Below are positions 46,357 through 57,586 of a DNA stretch of 64,000 bases, piece by piece. The stretch lies in the NCBI GenBank assembly GCA_000751295.2, contig CCMO02000001.1, forward strand, positions 3,438,615-3,502,614, given 5' to 3'. Below the pieces are notes generated by a model. It was not told the DNA's origin and did not search any database. It saw only the letters and a list, made by a program, of their open reading frames with translations. The number at the start of each line of letters is the position of its first letter. Position 1 is the stretch's first letter. The stretch comes from a bacterium YEK0313 (lineage in GTDB: Bacteria > Pseudomonadota > Alphaproteobacteria > Rhizobiales > Phreatobacteraceae). The position numbers and the translations under genes were made by a program.

Positions 46357-47175
46357 ATGACCGTCGCCGTCTCCGACACGCTGATCAACAAGGCGCGAAC
46401 CACCTCCTCCCTCGAGGGCGTGCCGGCCCGCGTCAGCGTCAAGAACCTGAATTTCTTCTATGGCCAGTCGCAGGCCCTGAAGAACATCAACTTCGACATG
46501 CTCGACCGGCGCGTCACCGCGATGATCGGCCCGTCCGGCTGCGGCAAGTCGACCCTGCTGCGCGTCATCAACCGCATGTTCGAGCTCTATCCCGGGCAGC
46601 GGGCCGAGGGCGCGATCATCGTCGATGGCGAGAACATCATCGACAAGAAGACGCCGGCCGCCATGACCCGCGCCAAGATCGGCATGGTGTTCCAGAAGCC
46701 GACGCCGTTCCCGATGAGCATCTACGACAACATCGTGTTCGGCATTAAGCTGCACGAGCGGCTGTCGCGCGAGGACCTCCACGAGCGGGTCGAATGGGCG
46801 CTGCGCAAGGCAGCGATCTGGGACGAGGTGAAGGACCGCCTGAAGTCCTCGGCGCTCGGCCTGTCCGGCGGTCAGCAGCAGCGCCTGTGCATCGCGCGCA
46901 CCATTGCCGTGAAGCCGGACGTGATCCTGCTCGACGAGCCGACCTCGGCGCTCGACCCGATCTCGACCTCACGCATCGAGGAGCTGATCGACGAACTGAA
47001 GCGCGACTTCAACATCGTCATCGTCACCCACAACATGCAGCAGGCGGCCCGCTGCTCCGACGTGACCGCCTTCTTCCTGCTCGGCGAACTGATCGAGCAG
47101 GGCCCGACCAACGATATCTTCGTCAATCCGAAGAAGCGCGAGACCCTCGACTACGTGACGGGCCGCTTCGGCTGA
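46357..47175 (+). CDS. pstB: Phosphate ABC transporter ATPase PstB
   Basis: ATPase subunit (272 aa). Walker A GPSGCGKSTLLRVINRM (about residue 54), signature LSGGQQQRLCIAR (about residue 169), Walker B VILLDEPTSALDP, and H-loop IVTHNMQQAAR. AGAGGAAG lies ahead of the ATG, three bases after pstA. Drives phosphate import and takes part in PhoU-dependent signalling. Confidence 0.97.
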   Translation: MTVAVSDTLINKARTTSSLEGVPARVSVKNLNFFYGQSQALKNINFDMLDRRVTAMIGPSGCGKSTLLRVINRMFELYPGQRAEGAIIVDGENIIDKKTPAAMTRAKIGMVFQKPTPFPMSIYDNIVFGIKLHERLSREDLHERVEWALRKAAIWDEVKDRLKSSALGLSGGQQQRLCIARTIAVKPDVILLDEPTSALDPISTSRIEELIDELKRDFNIVIVTHNMQQAARCSDVTAFFLLGELIEQGPTNDIFVNPKKRETLDYVTGRFG

Positions 47176-47246
47176 TCCGCCGGCGCGGCCGGGGCCTCGT
47201 GCCCTGGCCGGCCTGTCGTCCGACGATCCACGATCGAGCAAGACCC

Positions 47247-47954
47247 ATGAAGGACCATACCGTCAGCGCGTTCGACGACGAACTGCGGGAGCTCGGCGCC
47301 CAGGTGGCCGAGATGGGCCGCCTCGCCCGCGAGAGCACCGTCATCGCGGTCGGCGCCATCGGCCAGGACGCCCCCGGCCTGACCGAACAGGCCCGGCTCC
47401 TCGACCAGCAGATCGATGCGCTGCAGCAGAAGACCGAAGAGGCCGGCATCCTGCTCATCGCCCGGCGCCAGCCCGTTGCCTTCGACCTGCGCGAGGTCGT
47501 CTGCGCCCTGCGCATCTCCAACGACCTGGAACGCATCGGCGATCTCGCCAAGAACATCGCCAAGCGCAATGCCGCGCTCGGCGCGACGCCGCCGCCACCA
47601 CTGGTCTCGGGGCTTCAGCGCCTCTCGTCGCTGGTGGTGGAACGGCTCGACATGGTGCTGGCCGCCTTCGCCGGCCGCAGCGCGTCCCAGGCGCTCGGCA
47701 TCTGGGCGACCGACCGCGCGGTCGACGACGTCTACACCGCCGTCTTCCGCAGCATCCTGACCTACATGATGGAAGACCCGCGCAACATCACCGCCTGCAC
47801 CCAGCTCGTCTTCGTCGCCAAGAATCTCGAACGGATCGGCGACCACGTCTCGAACATCGCCGAGTCCGTGCATTATGCGGCAACCGGCGAAGCGCTCGAC
47901 ATCATCCGCCCGGACACCCGCGACACGGTCGGCGAACCGGAAGGGGCGGTCTGA
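47247..47954 (+). CDS. phoU: Phosphate signalling protein PhoU
   Basis: Cytoplasmic helical protein (235 aa) that damps the Pho regulon together with PstSCAB and the PhoR kinase. Two three-helix repeats each bear the metal-binding ExxxD motif: NDLERIGDLAKNIA (about residue 95) and KNLERIGDHVSNIAE (about residue 199). Starts 71 bp after pstB. In many relatives phoB follows directly; here the next gene is an unrelated VOC gene on the other strand, so phoB/phoR must lie elsewhere. Confidence 0.95.
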   Translation: MKDHTVSAFDDELRELGAQVAEMGRLARESTVIAVGAIGQDAPGLTEQARLLDQQIDALQQKTEEAGILLIARRQPVAFDLREVVCALRISNDLERIGDLAKNIAKRNAALGATPPPPLVSGLQRLSSLVVERLDMVLAAFAGRSASQALGIWATDRAVDDVYTAVFRSILTYMMEDPRNITACTQLVFVAKNLERIGDHVSNIAESVHYAATGEALDIIRPDTRDTVGEPEGAV

Positions 47955-47963
47955 CGGCTCGGC

Positions 47964-48347
47964 TCACCGGGTTTGATGCACCGCTTCCAGGTGGTGGCCA
48001 TCGGCATCGATGATGAAGGCGGCGTAATAGCTCGGACTGTAGTGCAGCCTCAGCCCCGGCGCGCCGTTGTCGGTCCCGCCATGGGCAAGGCCGGCGGCAT
48101 GGAAGCGGTCGACCGCACGCCGGTCGGGCGCGTTCAGCGCCAGATGGAAACCTGGCCCCGGCACCCGGATGGGACCGGTCTGGCGGAACAGCGTCAGGCC
48201 CTCCTCTGCAGCGCTCGGGCCATAGCCGACGCCCTTTTCGGCCGTCCACACGCGCTGGAAGCCAAGGGCCGCCATCACCGCGTCGTAGAACGTGGTGGCG
48301 CGCGCGAGGTCGCTGACCCCCAAGGACACATGCGACAGCATCGGCAT
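47964..48347 (-). CDS. VOC-family (glyoxalase-like) protein
   Basis: Vicinal-oxygen-chelate fold protein (127 aa). LSHVSLGVSDLARATTFYDA at the start and YAAFIIDADGHHLEAVHQ at the end are the two half-domains with candidate metal ligands His and Glu. AGGAGG precedes the ATG at 48347. Substrate unknown; many relatives are annotated as lactoylglutathione-lyase-like. It converges with phoU, with nine bases between. Confidence 0.88.
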   Translation of the reverse strand: MPMLSHVSLGVSDLARATTFYDAVMAALGFQRVWTAEKGVGYGPSAAEEGLTLFRQTGPIRVPGPGFHLALNAPDRRAVDRFHAAGLAHGGTDNGAPGLRLHYSPSYYAAFIIDADGHHLEAVHQTR

Positions 48348-48536
48348 GGCGAATCCTCCTGCCGTCAAGGCTAGCAGCACGAGGCACCAGGAACAATACG
48401 GGAACATTGTTGCAGTGAGCGCCCTCGCCCTTCCTGTGGATCCGCGCAGCCGCGGCTTGCGCGGCCACGTCTTTCCGGTCCTTGTTGCAGCCGAAGCCAA
48501 GCCCAGCCCCGAGGCTGCAGCGAAAGCGAGTTCGCG

Positions 48537-49400
<864 letters not shown>

Positions 49401-49433
49401 ACGGACAGGAAATGAGGACCTGCACGCAAGTTG

Positions 49434-49462
49434 GCCGTGGTTCGAGGCTCTCGAACCACGGC
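49434..49462. terminator. Long hairpin between mazG and hflX
   Basis: Perfect 13-bp stem GCCGTGGTTCGAG / CTCGAACCACGGC with a 3-base loop. Partly complementary outer arms (TGCACGCAAG and CCTTGGTGCA) extend it to about 49421-49476. Sits between two convergent genes, so it can act in both directions. It might also be a copy of a dispersed repeat. Confidence 0.6.
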
Positions 49463-49507
49463 GATCCTTGGTGCAAGGAATCGCGCTCAGCGCGGCGCCA
49501 CCTGCGA

Positions 49508-50884
49508 TCAGGCGGCCTCGCCGGGCAGGCCGAGCCGGCGTTCGAGTTGCGGGCGCTTGGCCGGCGCGATGCGCAGCGTGATCACCGTCTCGCCGCTTTC
49601 GAGCGCCTCGCGGCTCTCGACCTCGGCATTTTCGTGGATCCAGTTGAGCGTGCGCCCGTCCGCGGCGGGCACGGTGACGGTCATGCGCTCGTGGCCCGCC
49701 GCGACCCGCTCCTCGATGGCCGCGAGCAGTTCGGCGAGCCCCTCGCCCGTCACTGCCGAGACGAGATAGGGCCGCTGCTCGGTCTCGGCCCGTGCCGCCC
49801 GGTTGAGCGCTTCGGTGCGCGCCTCGCCGTCGAGCAGGTCCACCTTGTTCCAGACCTCGATCAGCGCCTTCGAACCGGATATGCCGAGTTCGCCGAGAAT
49901 GGCGGCAACATCGGCCGCCTGCGCTTCCGTATCGCCATGGCTGACGTCGCGGACATGCAGGATCACGTCGGCCTCGACCACCTCCTCGAGGGTGGCGCGG
50001 AAGGCGGCGACCAGCATGGTCGGCAGTTCCGAGATGAAACCGACCGTGTCGGAGAGGATGGCCTTCGTGCCGTGCGGCAGCCGCAACTGGCGCAGGGTCG
50101 GGTCGAGCGTCGCGAAGAGCATGTCCTGCGCCAGCACGCCGCCGGAGGTCAGCGCGTTGAACAGCGTCGACTTGCCGGCATTGGTGTAGCCGACCAGGGC
50201 GACGATCGGATAAGGCACGCGCCGCCGGCTCTCGCGATGCAGGCGCCGGGTGCGGGTGACCTGGGCGAGCTCGCGCTCGATCCGGGTGATCCGCTCCTGG
50301 ATCATGCGCCGGTCGGCCTCGATCTGGGTCTCGCCCGGGCCGCCAAGGAAGCCGAAACCGCCGCGCTGGCGCTCCAGGTGGGTCCAGGACCGGACGAGCC
50401 GGCTCTTCTGGTAGCTGAGATGGGCAAGCTCCACCTGCAGCGCGCCCTCCCGGGTGCGGGCGCGCCGGCCGAAGATCTCCAGGATCAACCCGGTGCGATC
50501 GATGACCTTGGCCTTCCAGGCCTTTTCCAGGTTGCGCTGCTGTACCGGCGAGAGCGCCGCGTCGACGAAGACGAGGCCGGCCTCGTGGGCCGCCACCAGG
50601 CCGGCGATCTCCTCGACCTTGCCCTTGCCGATCAGTGTCGCGGGCCGCGGCGCGGCGAGCGTGACGATCAGGCTCTCCACCACCTCGAGATCGATGGCGG
50701 CGGCAAGTCCCACCGCCTCGTCGCGCTTGGCCTCGGCCGAGCGCAACCCTTCGGCGGCGTCGCCGGCGCGGCCGCGTTGCGGCCTGACCGGCACCACCAC
50801 CATGACGCGCGTCGGTTCGCCGCGCGGCTCGTGCGGTTCATCGGACTTGGAGAGCGAAATGATGTCGGGACGTCTGATATCCAA
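49508..50884 (-). CDS. hflX: Ribosome-associated GTPase HflX
   Basis: GTPase (458 aa) that splits stalled or damaged ribosomes under stress in studied bacteria. The glycine-rich N-terminal domain has LIGKGKVEEI and FVDAALSPVQQRNLEK; the linker has GGPGETQIEADRR; the G domain (about residue 230 on) has GYTNAGKSTLFNAL (G1), DTVGFI (G3) and NKVDLL (G4). A C-terminal helical part follows. Follows hfq by 21 bp, the classic hfq-hflX pair. Confidence 0.96.
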   Translation of the reverse strand: MDIRRPDIISLSKSDEPHEPRGEPTRVMVVVPVRPQRGRAGDAAEGLRSAEAKRDEAVGLAAAIDLEVVESLIVTLAAPRPATLIGKGKVEEIAGLVAAHEAGLVFVDAALSPVQQRNLEKAWKAKVIDRTGLILEIFGRRARTREGALQVELAHLSYQKSRLVRSWTHLERQRGGFGFLGGPGETQIEADRRMIQERITRIERELAQVTRTRRLHRESRRRVPYPIVALVGYTNAGKSTLFNALTSGGVLAQDMLFATLDPTLRQLRLPHGTKAILSDTVGFISELPTMLVAAFRATLEEVVEADVILHVRDVSHGDTEAQAADVAAILGELGISGSKALIEVWNKVDLLDGEARTEALNRAARAETEQRPYLVSAVTGEGLAELLAAIEERVAAGHERMTVTVPAADGRTLNWIHENAEVESREALESGETVITLRIAPAKRPQLERRLGLPGEAA

Positions 50885-50905
50885 GCCGGAGCCTCGAAAA
50901 GGATC

Positions 50906-51154
50906 TCAGCCCTTGTCGCCCTCATCCTGCGGTTCGAACAGCTGGACAGGCGCGCCGGGCATGATCGTCGATATGGCGTGCTTGTAGACCAATTGCGAGT
51001 GGCCGTCGCGCCGCAGGAGCACGCAGAAATTATCGAACCAGGTGACGACGCCCTGCAGTTTCACGCCGTTGACGAGGAAAATGGTGAGGGGAACCTTGTT
51101 CTTGCGGACGTGATTGAGAAAAGTGTCCTGAAGGTTCTGGGCTCGATCCGCCAT
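50906..51154 (-). CDS. hfq: RNA chaperone Hfq
   Basis: Sm-like protein (82 aa) forming hexameric rings that pair small RNAs with mRNAs. Sm1 region: LQDTFLNHVRKNKVPLTIFL with Gln8; Sm2 motif YKHAISTI (about residues 57-64). The C-terminal tail is short, as in alphaproteobacteria. The 161-bp gap upstream likely carries the promoter for hfq-hflX. Confidence 0.98.
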   Translation of the reverse strand: MADRAQNLQDTFLNHVRKNKVPLTIFLVNGVKLQGVVTWFDNFCVLLRRDGHSQLVYKHAISTIMPGAPVQLFEPQDEGDKG

Positions 51155-51315
51155 TGCGTTTTTTCCGTTGTTGCCGCGGCAGAAAGCGCGCCGCGAAGGT
51201 TGAGGAACCGGCTCAGCGCCAATTCCGGCTTATTCTTGACTGCCTATTAGAGGACCATCCGTCCGCCGAGCGCAAGCACCGCGGCCTCACGGCCTCGTGT
51301 AGTCCCGCCATCGCC

Positions 51316-52173
51316 TCAGGCGACTTCGGCCACCTCGTGGAATTTCGCGCGGAGATCGGTGGCGATCGACCCCGGCGCGCCATTGCCGACCGGACGGCCG
51401 TCGATCTCGACGATCGGCATCACGATGGTCGTCGCCGAGGTGAGGAAGCACTCGCGCGCCTCCTGCGCCTCGGCCACGCTGAACGGCCGCTCCTCGATGC
51501 GGATTCCCTCGCGCTTGCAAAGGTCGAACAGCGTCGTCCGGGTGATGCCCTTCAGGATATTGTTGTCGGCATGCCGGGTCACAAGGACGCCGTCCTTGGT
51601 GATGATCCAGGCATTGGTGGACGAGCCCTCGGTGACGAAGCCGTCGGCATCGACGAGCCAAGCCTCGAAGGCCCCGGCTTCGCGCGCAGCCTGCTTGGCC
51701 AGACAGTTGGGCAGGAGGCCCACCGACTTGATGTCGACCCGCTCCCAGCGGTTGTCGGGCAGCGTGATCACCTTGACGCCCTTGGCCGCATTGGCCGCGC
51801 CCTTCGCCATGTCGACGGATTTCGCCGTCACCACCAGCGCCGGCGGCGTACCGGGCTTCGGGAAGGCATGGTCGCGGCGCGCGACGCCCCGGGTCACCTG
51901 CATGTAGACGAGGCCGTCACGCACCCGGTTGCGCCTGACCGTCTCGCGCAGCACCACCGACAGGGGGCCGCGCGCCATGGGCGCATCGATCCGCAGCTCG
52001 CGCAGCGACCGGTCGAGGCGGTCGAGATGGCGCGTCTCGTCGACCAGCCGGCCGCCCTTGACCTCGCACACCTCATAGACGCCGTCGGCGAACTGATACC
52101 CGCGATCCTCGATATGCACGGCGGCCGATCCGTGGGGCACGTAGCTGCCGTTGACATAGGCGATGCGGGACAT
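51316..52173 (-). CDS. dat: D-amino-acid transaminase (fold IV PLP enzyme)
   Basis: PLP enzyme (285 aa) that exchanges D-alanine and D-glutamate. The Schiff-base lysine is Lys149 in IKSVGLLPN; EGSSTNAWI (PLP-binding) and the ITRTTLFDLC stretch near the active site are typical. The ATG at 52173 has AGGAG nine bases upstream. It lies between ntrX and hfq on the same strand, a conserved alphaproteobacterial order. A branched-chain or aminodeoxychorismate-lyase role is less likely given the closeness to D-AAT. Confidence 0.9.
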   Translation of the reverse strand: MSRIAYVNGSYVPHGSAAVHIEDRGYQFADGVYEVCEVKGGRLVDETRHLDRLDRSLRELRIDAPMARGPLSVVLRETVRRNRVRDGLVYMQVTRGVARRDHAFPKPGTPPALVVTAKSVDMAKGAANAAKGVKVITLPDNRWERVDIKSVGLLPNCLAKQAAREAGAFEAWLVDADGFVTEGSSTNAWIITKDGVLVTRHADNNILKGITRTTLFDLCKREGIRIEERPFSVAEAQEARECFLTSATTIVMPIVEIDGRPVGNGAPGSIATDLRAKFHEVAEVA

Positions 52174-52372
52174 TCCGGGCTCCTGTTCGGGCTTGCCATC
52201 CACCAGTTGGGCCACCGCATGCGGGGCCGCCTGGTGCGTTGCGCGACGGCGACGCCGCACTGCAGCAGCAATCTGACATGGTTCGCGCAAGGCGCGAAGA
52301 CCGGATCTGCACGCGCAAGGCGGCCCTGACGAATTTGCGGGACCGCCCGATATCGCCGCGACTGCGCCCGAA

Positions 52373-53740
52373 TCAGCCGACGCTGAGCGCCTTCAGCTTG
52401 CGATGCAGCGCCGACCGCTCCATGCCGATGAACTCCGCGGTCCGCGAAATATTGCCGCCGAAACGGTTGATCTGCGCCGCCAGATATTCGCGCTCGAAGG
52501 CTTCGCGGGCCTCGCGCAGGGGCAGCGCCATCAGGTGCTCGCCACCCTGCCCCTGAGGCATGGACGGCACGGCCGAACCGACATCGGGCGGCAGCATGGA
52601 CACGTCGACCACGGCCTCGGGGTCGCCGCCGGCCAGGATCAGCACGCGCTCGATATTGTTGCGCAGCTGGCGCAGATTGCCCGGCCAGTCATGCGACTGC
52701 AGGACGGCCATGGCATCATCGCCAATGCGGCGCTTCGGCAGGCCCGTGCCCGCCGAAATCTGGTCGAGGAAATGCTCGACGAGGTCGGGAATGTCCTCGC
52801 GCCGCTCGGCGAGCGAAGGCACCCGGATCGGCACGACGGCGAGCCGGTGGAACAGATCCTCGCGGAACCGTCCGTCGGCAATCTCCGACTGGATGTCGCG
52901 CGCGGTCGAGGAAATGATGCGCACATCGACCTGGACGCGCGTGGAGCCGCCGACGCGCTGGAAGCTCTGCTCCACCAGGACGCGCAGGATCCGGTTCTGC
53001 GTCTCGCGCGGCATGTCGGCGATCTCGTCGATGAACAGGCTGCCGCCATGGGCCTCCTCCAGGGCGCCGACCTTGCGGCCCTGGCCGTTCTCGCCTTCCG
53101 AGCCGAACAGCTCGATCTCCATGCGCTCGGGCGTGATCGCCGCCGCATTGATGACGATGAACGGGCCGTTGGCGCGGGCCGAGGTCGAATGAATGGTGCG
53201 TGCGGTCAGTTCCTTGCCGGCGCCCGACGCGCCGAAGATCATGATCCGGCTATTGGTCGGCGCCACCCGCTCGATCATCTGGCGCAGCTGGTTCATCGCC
53301 GACGACCGCCCGACGAGGCCCGTCGCCTGGCCGGAGATCTGGCGCAGCGCCTTGACTTCGCGCTTCAGCCGCGAGGTTTCGATGGCGCGCTCGGCGACCA
53401 GCACGAGCCGGTCGGCCTTGAACGGCTTTTCGATATAATCGTAGGCGCCGCGCTTGATCGCGGATACGGCGGTTTCGATATTGCCGTGCCCCGAGATCAT
53501 CACGACGGGCACGTCCGGATGGCGTTCCCTGACCACGTCGAGCAGTTGCAGGCCGTCGAGCCGGCTGCCCTGCATCCAGATGTCGAGGAAGATCAGGTTG
53601 GGCCGGCGCGCTTCGATCGCGGTCAGCGCCTCGTCTGCGTTGCGGGCGGTGCGCGTGCGATAGCCTTCGTCGTCCAGAATACCCGCGACGATGTCACGGA
53701 TATCGGCCTCGTCATCGACCACCAGAATATCGCCTGCCAT
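52373..53740 (-). CDS. ntrX: Response regulator NtrX
   Basis: NtrC-like response regulator (455 aa), partner of NtrY. Receiver domain (phospho-acceptor Asp in FLDIWMQG, about residue 53), AAA+ domain with GASGAGKE as Walker A and LFIDEIADM as Walker B, and a Fis-type helix-turn-helix (NISRTAEFIGMERSALHRKL). The stretch between ELFGSE and GALEEAHGG should hold the sigma-54-contacting GAFTGA, but it reads GENGQGRKV instead. So it probably does not drive sigma-54 promoters and acts as an ordinary DNA-binding regulator. The NtrC in this window keeps GAFTGA. Confidence 0.95.
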   Translation of the reverse strand: MAGDILVVDDEADIRDIVAGILDDEGYRTRTARNADEALTAIEARRPNLIFLDIWMQGSRLDGLQLLDVVRERHPDVPVVMISGHGNIETAVSAIKRGAYDYIEKPFKADRLVLVAERAIETSRLKREVKALRQISGQATGLVGRSSAMNQLRQMIERVAPTNSRIMIFGASGAGKELTARTIHSTSARANGPFIVINAAAITPERMEIELFGSEGENGQGRKVGALEEAHGGSLFIDEIADMPRETQNRILRVLVEQSFQRVGGSTRVQVDVRIISSTARDIQSEIADGRFREDLFHRLAVVPIRVPSLAERREDIPDLVEHFLDQISAGTGLPKRRIGDDAMAVLQSHDWPGNLRQLRNNIERVLILAGGDPEAVVDVSMLPPDVGSAVPSMPQGQGGEHLMALPLREAREAFEREYLAAQINRFGGNISRTAEFIGMERSALHRKLKALSVG

Positions 53741-53761
53741 TCTTCCTAACCCGTTTTCATG

Positions 53762-56008
53762 TCACTCGGCCGCCGTGGCGGGAGCCAGGGCGACTTTCTG
53801 GTCCTTGAAGCTCAAGCGGATGCATGCGCCCCTGATCCGGCCCTCGGCATCCGGCGGCGCATCGAACAGGCCGAGGCTGCCGCCATGTTCCTCGAGAATC
53901 TTGCCGACGATGGCCAGACCCAGCCCCGTGCCCTTCGCCCGCGTCGTGACATAGGGTTCGAGGAGCCGGTGGCGGTTCTCCTTGGGTAAGCCCATTCCGT
54001 TGTCGATGACGTCTATCGCAAAGAAAGGCGGATTTGCGACGAGCCGCACCTTGATGCGCCCCTTGCCGCGATCCTCCTCGGGAACCGCTGCGATCGCCTC
54101 GGTCGCATTCTTGATGATGTTGGTCAGGGCCTGGCTGATCAGCCGGCGATCGAAGGAGGCCGGCCACTGGCCCTCCGGCAGGTCAGCCTCGATCTCGATG
54201 TCGGGATAGCCGATGCGCATCATGAACACCGCCTCGCGCACCGTGTCGGCGACGTCCTCGCGCTCGAAGACCGGCTTCGGCATGCGCGCGAAGGAGGAGA
54301 ATTCATCGACCATGCGGCCGATATCGCCGACCTGGCGGATGATCGTGTCGGTGCACTGGTCGAACACCTCGCGATCCTCCGAGATCACCCGGCCGTAGCG
54401 CCGCTTCAGCCGTTCGGCCGAGAGCTGGATCGGGGTCAGCGGGTTCTTGATCTCATGGGCGATGCGCCGGGCGATGTCGGCCCAGGCCGAGGTGCGCTGG
54501 GCGACCACCAGTTCGGTCACGTCGTCGATGGTGACGACCGCGCCATGGGCGCCCTCCTCGTCCGCCTCGAGCGCCACCCGCACGACCAGGGTGCGCTCGC
54601 GGCCGCCGCGCACCAGCATGACCTGGCCCTGCACGAGGTTCGCCCCGCCCTGCCCGGCCTTGGCGATGAGATCGGCGAGCTCCGGCACCTTCTCGGCGAG
54701 CACCGCCCCCTGCAGCTCCGCGCTCGGCACGCCGAGAATGTCGGCGGCTGAGCGGTTCATCAGCGTCACGTGGCCGGCCTCGTCGAGGCCGAGCACGCCG
54801 GCCGTGACGCCGGCCAGCACGGCCTCGGTGAAGCGCCGGCGGCTGTCGATCTGATCGCGGGCGCTGATCAGGTCCTCGCGCTGCTGGCGCAGCTGCGTCG
54901 TCATCATGTTGAAGGTGTCGCCGAGCTTGGCGAGATCGCCCTCGGACTTGCGGATATGGACCTCGACATTGAGGTCGCCGCCGGCCACCTGGCCGGCCGC
55001 GCCGATCAGGCGCCGGATCGGCTGCACCAGCCGGTTGGCGAAGCTGAGGCCCAGGAAGACGGCCGACAGCGTCACCAGGAGAGCGATCAGCGCGAACATC
55101 AGCGCGAAGGCGATCTGCAGGCCGAGCCGCCGGTCCTGCAGCTGCTGATATTCGAACAGGCCGAGCTGCGTCGCGCGCAAGTGCTCGCCGATGCGCGGAT
55201 TGATCGGCCGGACGATGTAGAGGAACTCGTCGACCCCGCGCTTCAGCCGCAGGATCGCCTCGATGAAGTCGCGGTCGCCGCGCGAGGACACGTTGATGAT
55301 GATGTCGTCGGTCTTGGCCACCTCGTCGAGGATTGCCGCGGGCACGTTGAAGTCGGCCTGCACCGGCACGTCGGCGGCTTCGACGACGCTGCCGTCGGGC
55401 CGGATCAGGCGGACCACGACGAAGCCGCGCACCAGCGCCTGGGCGCTCAGGAAGCGCTTGAAATCGACCTGGCGCGCGTCGAGCGAGCGGATGCGCTCGA
55501 TGTCCTGGGTGAGCGCGCCCGCCTCCGCGCGAACGAGCTCGATCTGCTCGGTAATATAGGCGCTCGCGACCTGTGCCGAGGCTTCGACCGCGCGCCGCAC
55601 GCCGCCCGAGAACAGGCCTTCCATGCCCCGGTCGAGCGTGACCGATGCGGCGACCGCCAGCACGGCGACGGGAATCGAGGCGACGAAGGCGAAGAGCCGC
55701 ACGACCCGCTCGTGCAGGCGAGAAGCGGCCTGGCCCGTGCGCCGCGCCCGGCGCAGCGCCAGGATCTCGCGCACGATCATCAGCACCAGCAGCAGCACCA
55801 GGACGGCGTCGATGGCGAGCACGCTCAGCACGACCTGGTGGGTCGGCGCGATCGGCGCGAGTCCGGACACGAGAAGGAAGGTGACAAAGCCGGCGAGCAG
55901 CGCCACCGCCACCATGACCGGCCCGGCCCGGCCGGAGCGCAGGCGCGGCATCGTGGCCGCGCCGTCGGCGGCGTGGCCTGCAGGTTCGGTCGATGTGTGG
56001 GCCGTCAT
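53762..56008 (-). CDS. ntrY: Membrane sensor histidine kinase NtrY
   Basis: Sensor kinase (748 aa). Three hydrophobic segments near the N-terminus (residues about 28-120), a periplasmic region, a fourth segment around residue 295, then HAMP, PAS, HisKA with the phosphorylated His in RIAHEIKNPLTPI (about residue 515), and the HATPase domain with NIIKNATEAI, DNGMGLP and TGLGLAI. Phosphorylates NtrX; linked in other species to nitrogen, redox and cell-envelope control. Ends 21 bp before ntrX. The 124 bp upstream of it may hold its own promoter. Confidence 0.95.
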   Translation of the reverse strand: MTAHTSTEPAGHAADGAATMPRLRSGRAGPVMVAVALLAGFVTFLLVSGLAPIAPTHQVVLSVLAIDAVLVLLLVLMIVREILALRRARRTGQAASRLHERVVRLFAFVASIPVAVLAVAASVTLDRGMEGLFSGGVRRAVEASAQVASAYITEQIELVRAEAGALTQDIERIRSLDARQVDFKRFLSAQALVRGFVVVRLIRPDGSVVEAADVPVQADFNVPAAILDEVAKTDDIIINVSSRGDRDFIEAILRLKRGVDEFLYIVRPINPRIGEHLRATQLGLFEYQQLQDRRLGLQIAFALMFALIALLVTLSAVFLGLSFANRLVQPIRRLIGAAGQVAGGDLNVEVHIRKSEGDLAKLGDTFNMMTTQLRQQREDLISARDQIDSRRRFTEAVLAGVTAGVLGLDEAGHVTLMNRSAADILGVPSAELQGAVLAEKVPELADLIAKAGQGGANLVQGQVMLVRGGRERTLVVRVALEADEEGAHGAVVTIDDVTELVVAQRTSAWADIARRIAHEIKNPLTPIQLSAERLKRRYGRVISEDREVFDQCTDTIIRQVGDIGRMVDEFSSFARMPKPVFEREDVADTVREAVFMMRIGYPDIEIEADLPEGQWPASFDRRLISQALTNIIKNATEAIAAVPEEDRGKGRIKVRLVANPPFFAIDVIDNGMGLPKENRHRLLEPYVTTRAKGTGLGLAIVGKILEEHGGSLGLFDAPPDAEGRIRGACIRLSFKDQKVALAPATAAE

Positions 56009-56132
56009 GCGCGCGACGCTCTCCGGATCGAGGCGGCCACCAGATATGGTGGCCCGATCACCCGATCGCGAGGGATTTCTGCGGCATTTTTACAACAACT
56101 GTGACCGAAAAGTGACGGAAACCCGGCTCACA

Positions 56133-57575
<1,443 letters not shown>

Positions 57576-57586
57576 GGTCGGCCTCG

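Noticed and set aside
44539..46782. 747-codon frame antisense to pstC-pstA-pstB
   Set aside because: Crosses three well-supported genes; rich in Gly, Arg, Asp and Gln repeats typical of shadow frames in GC-rich DNA.
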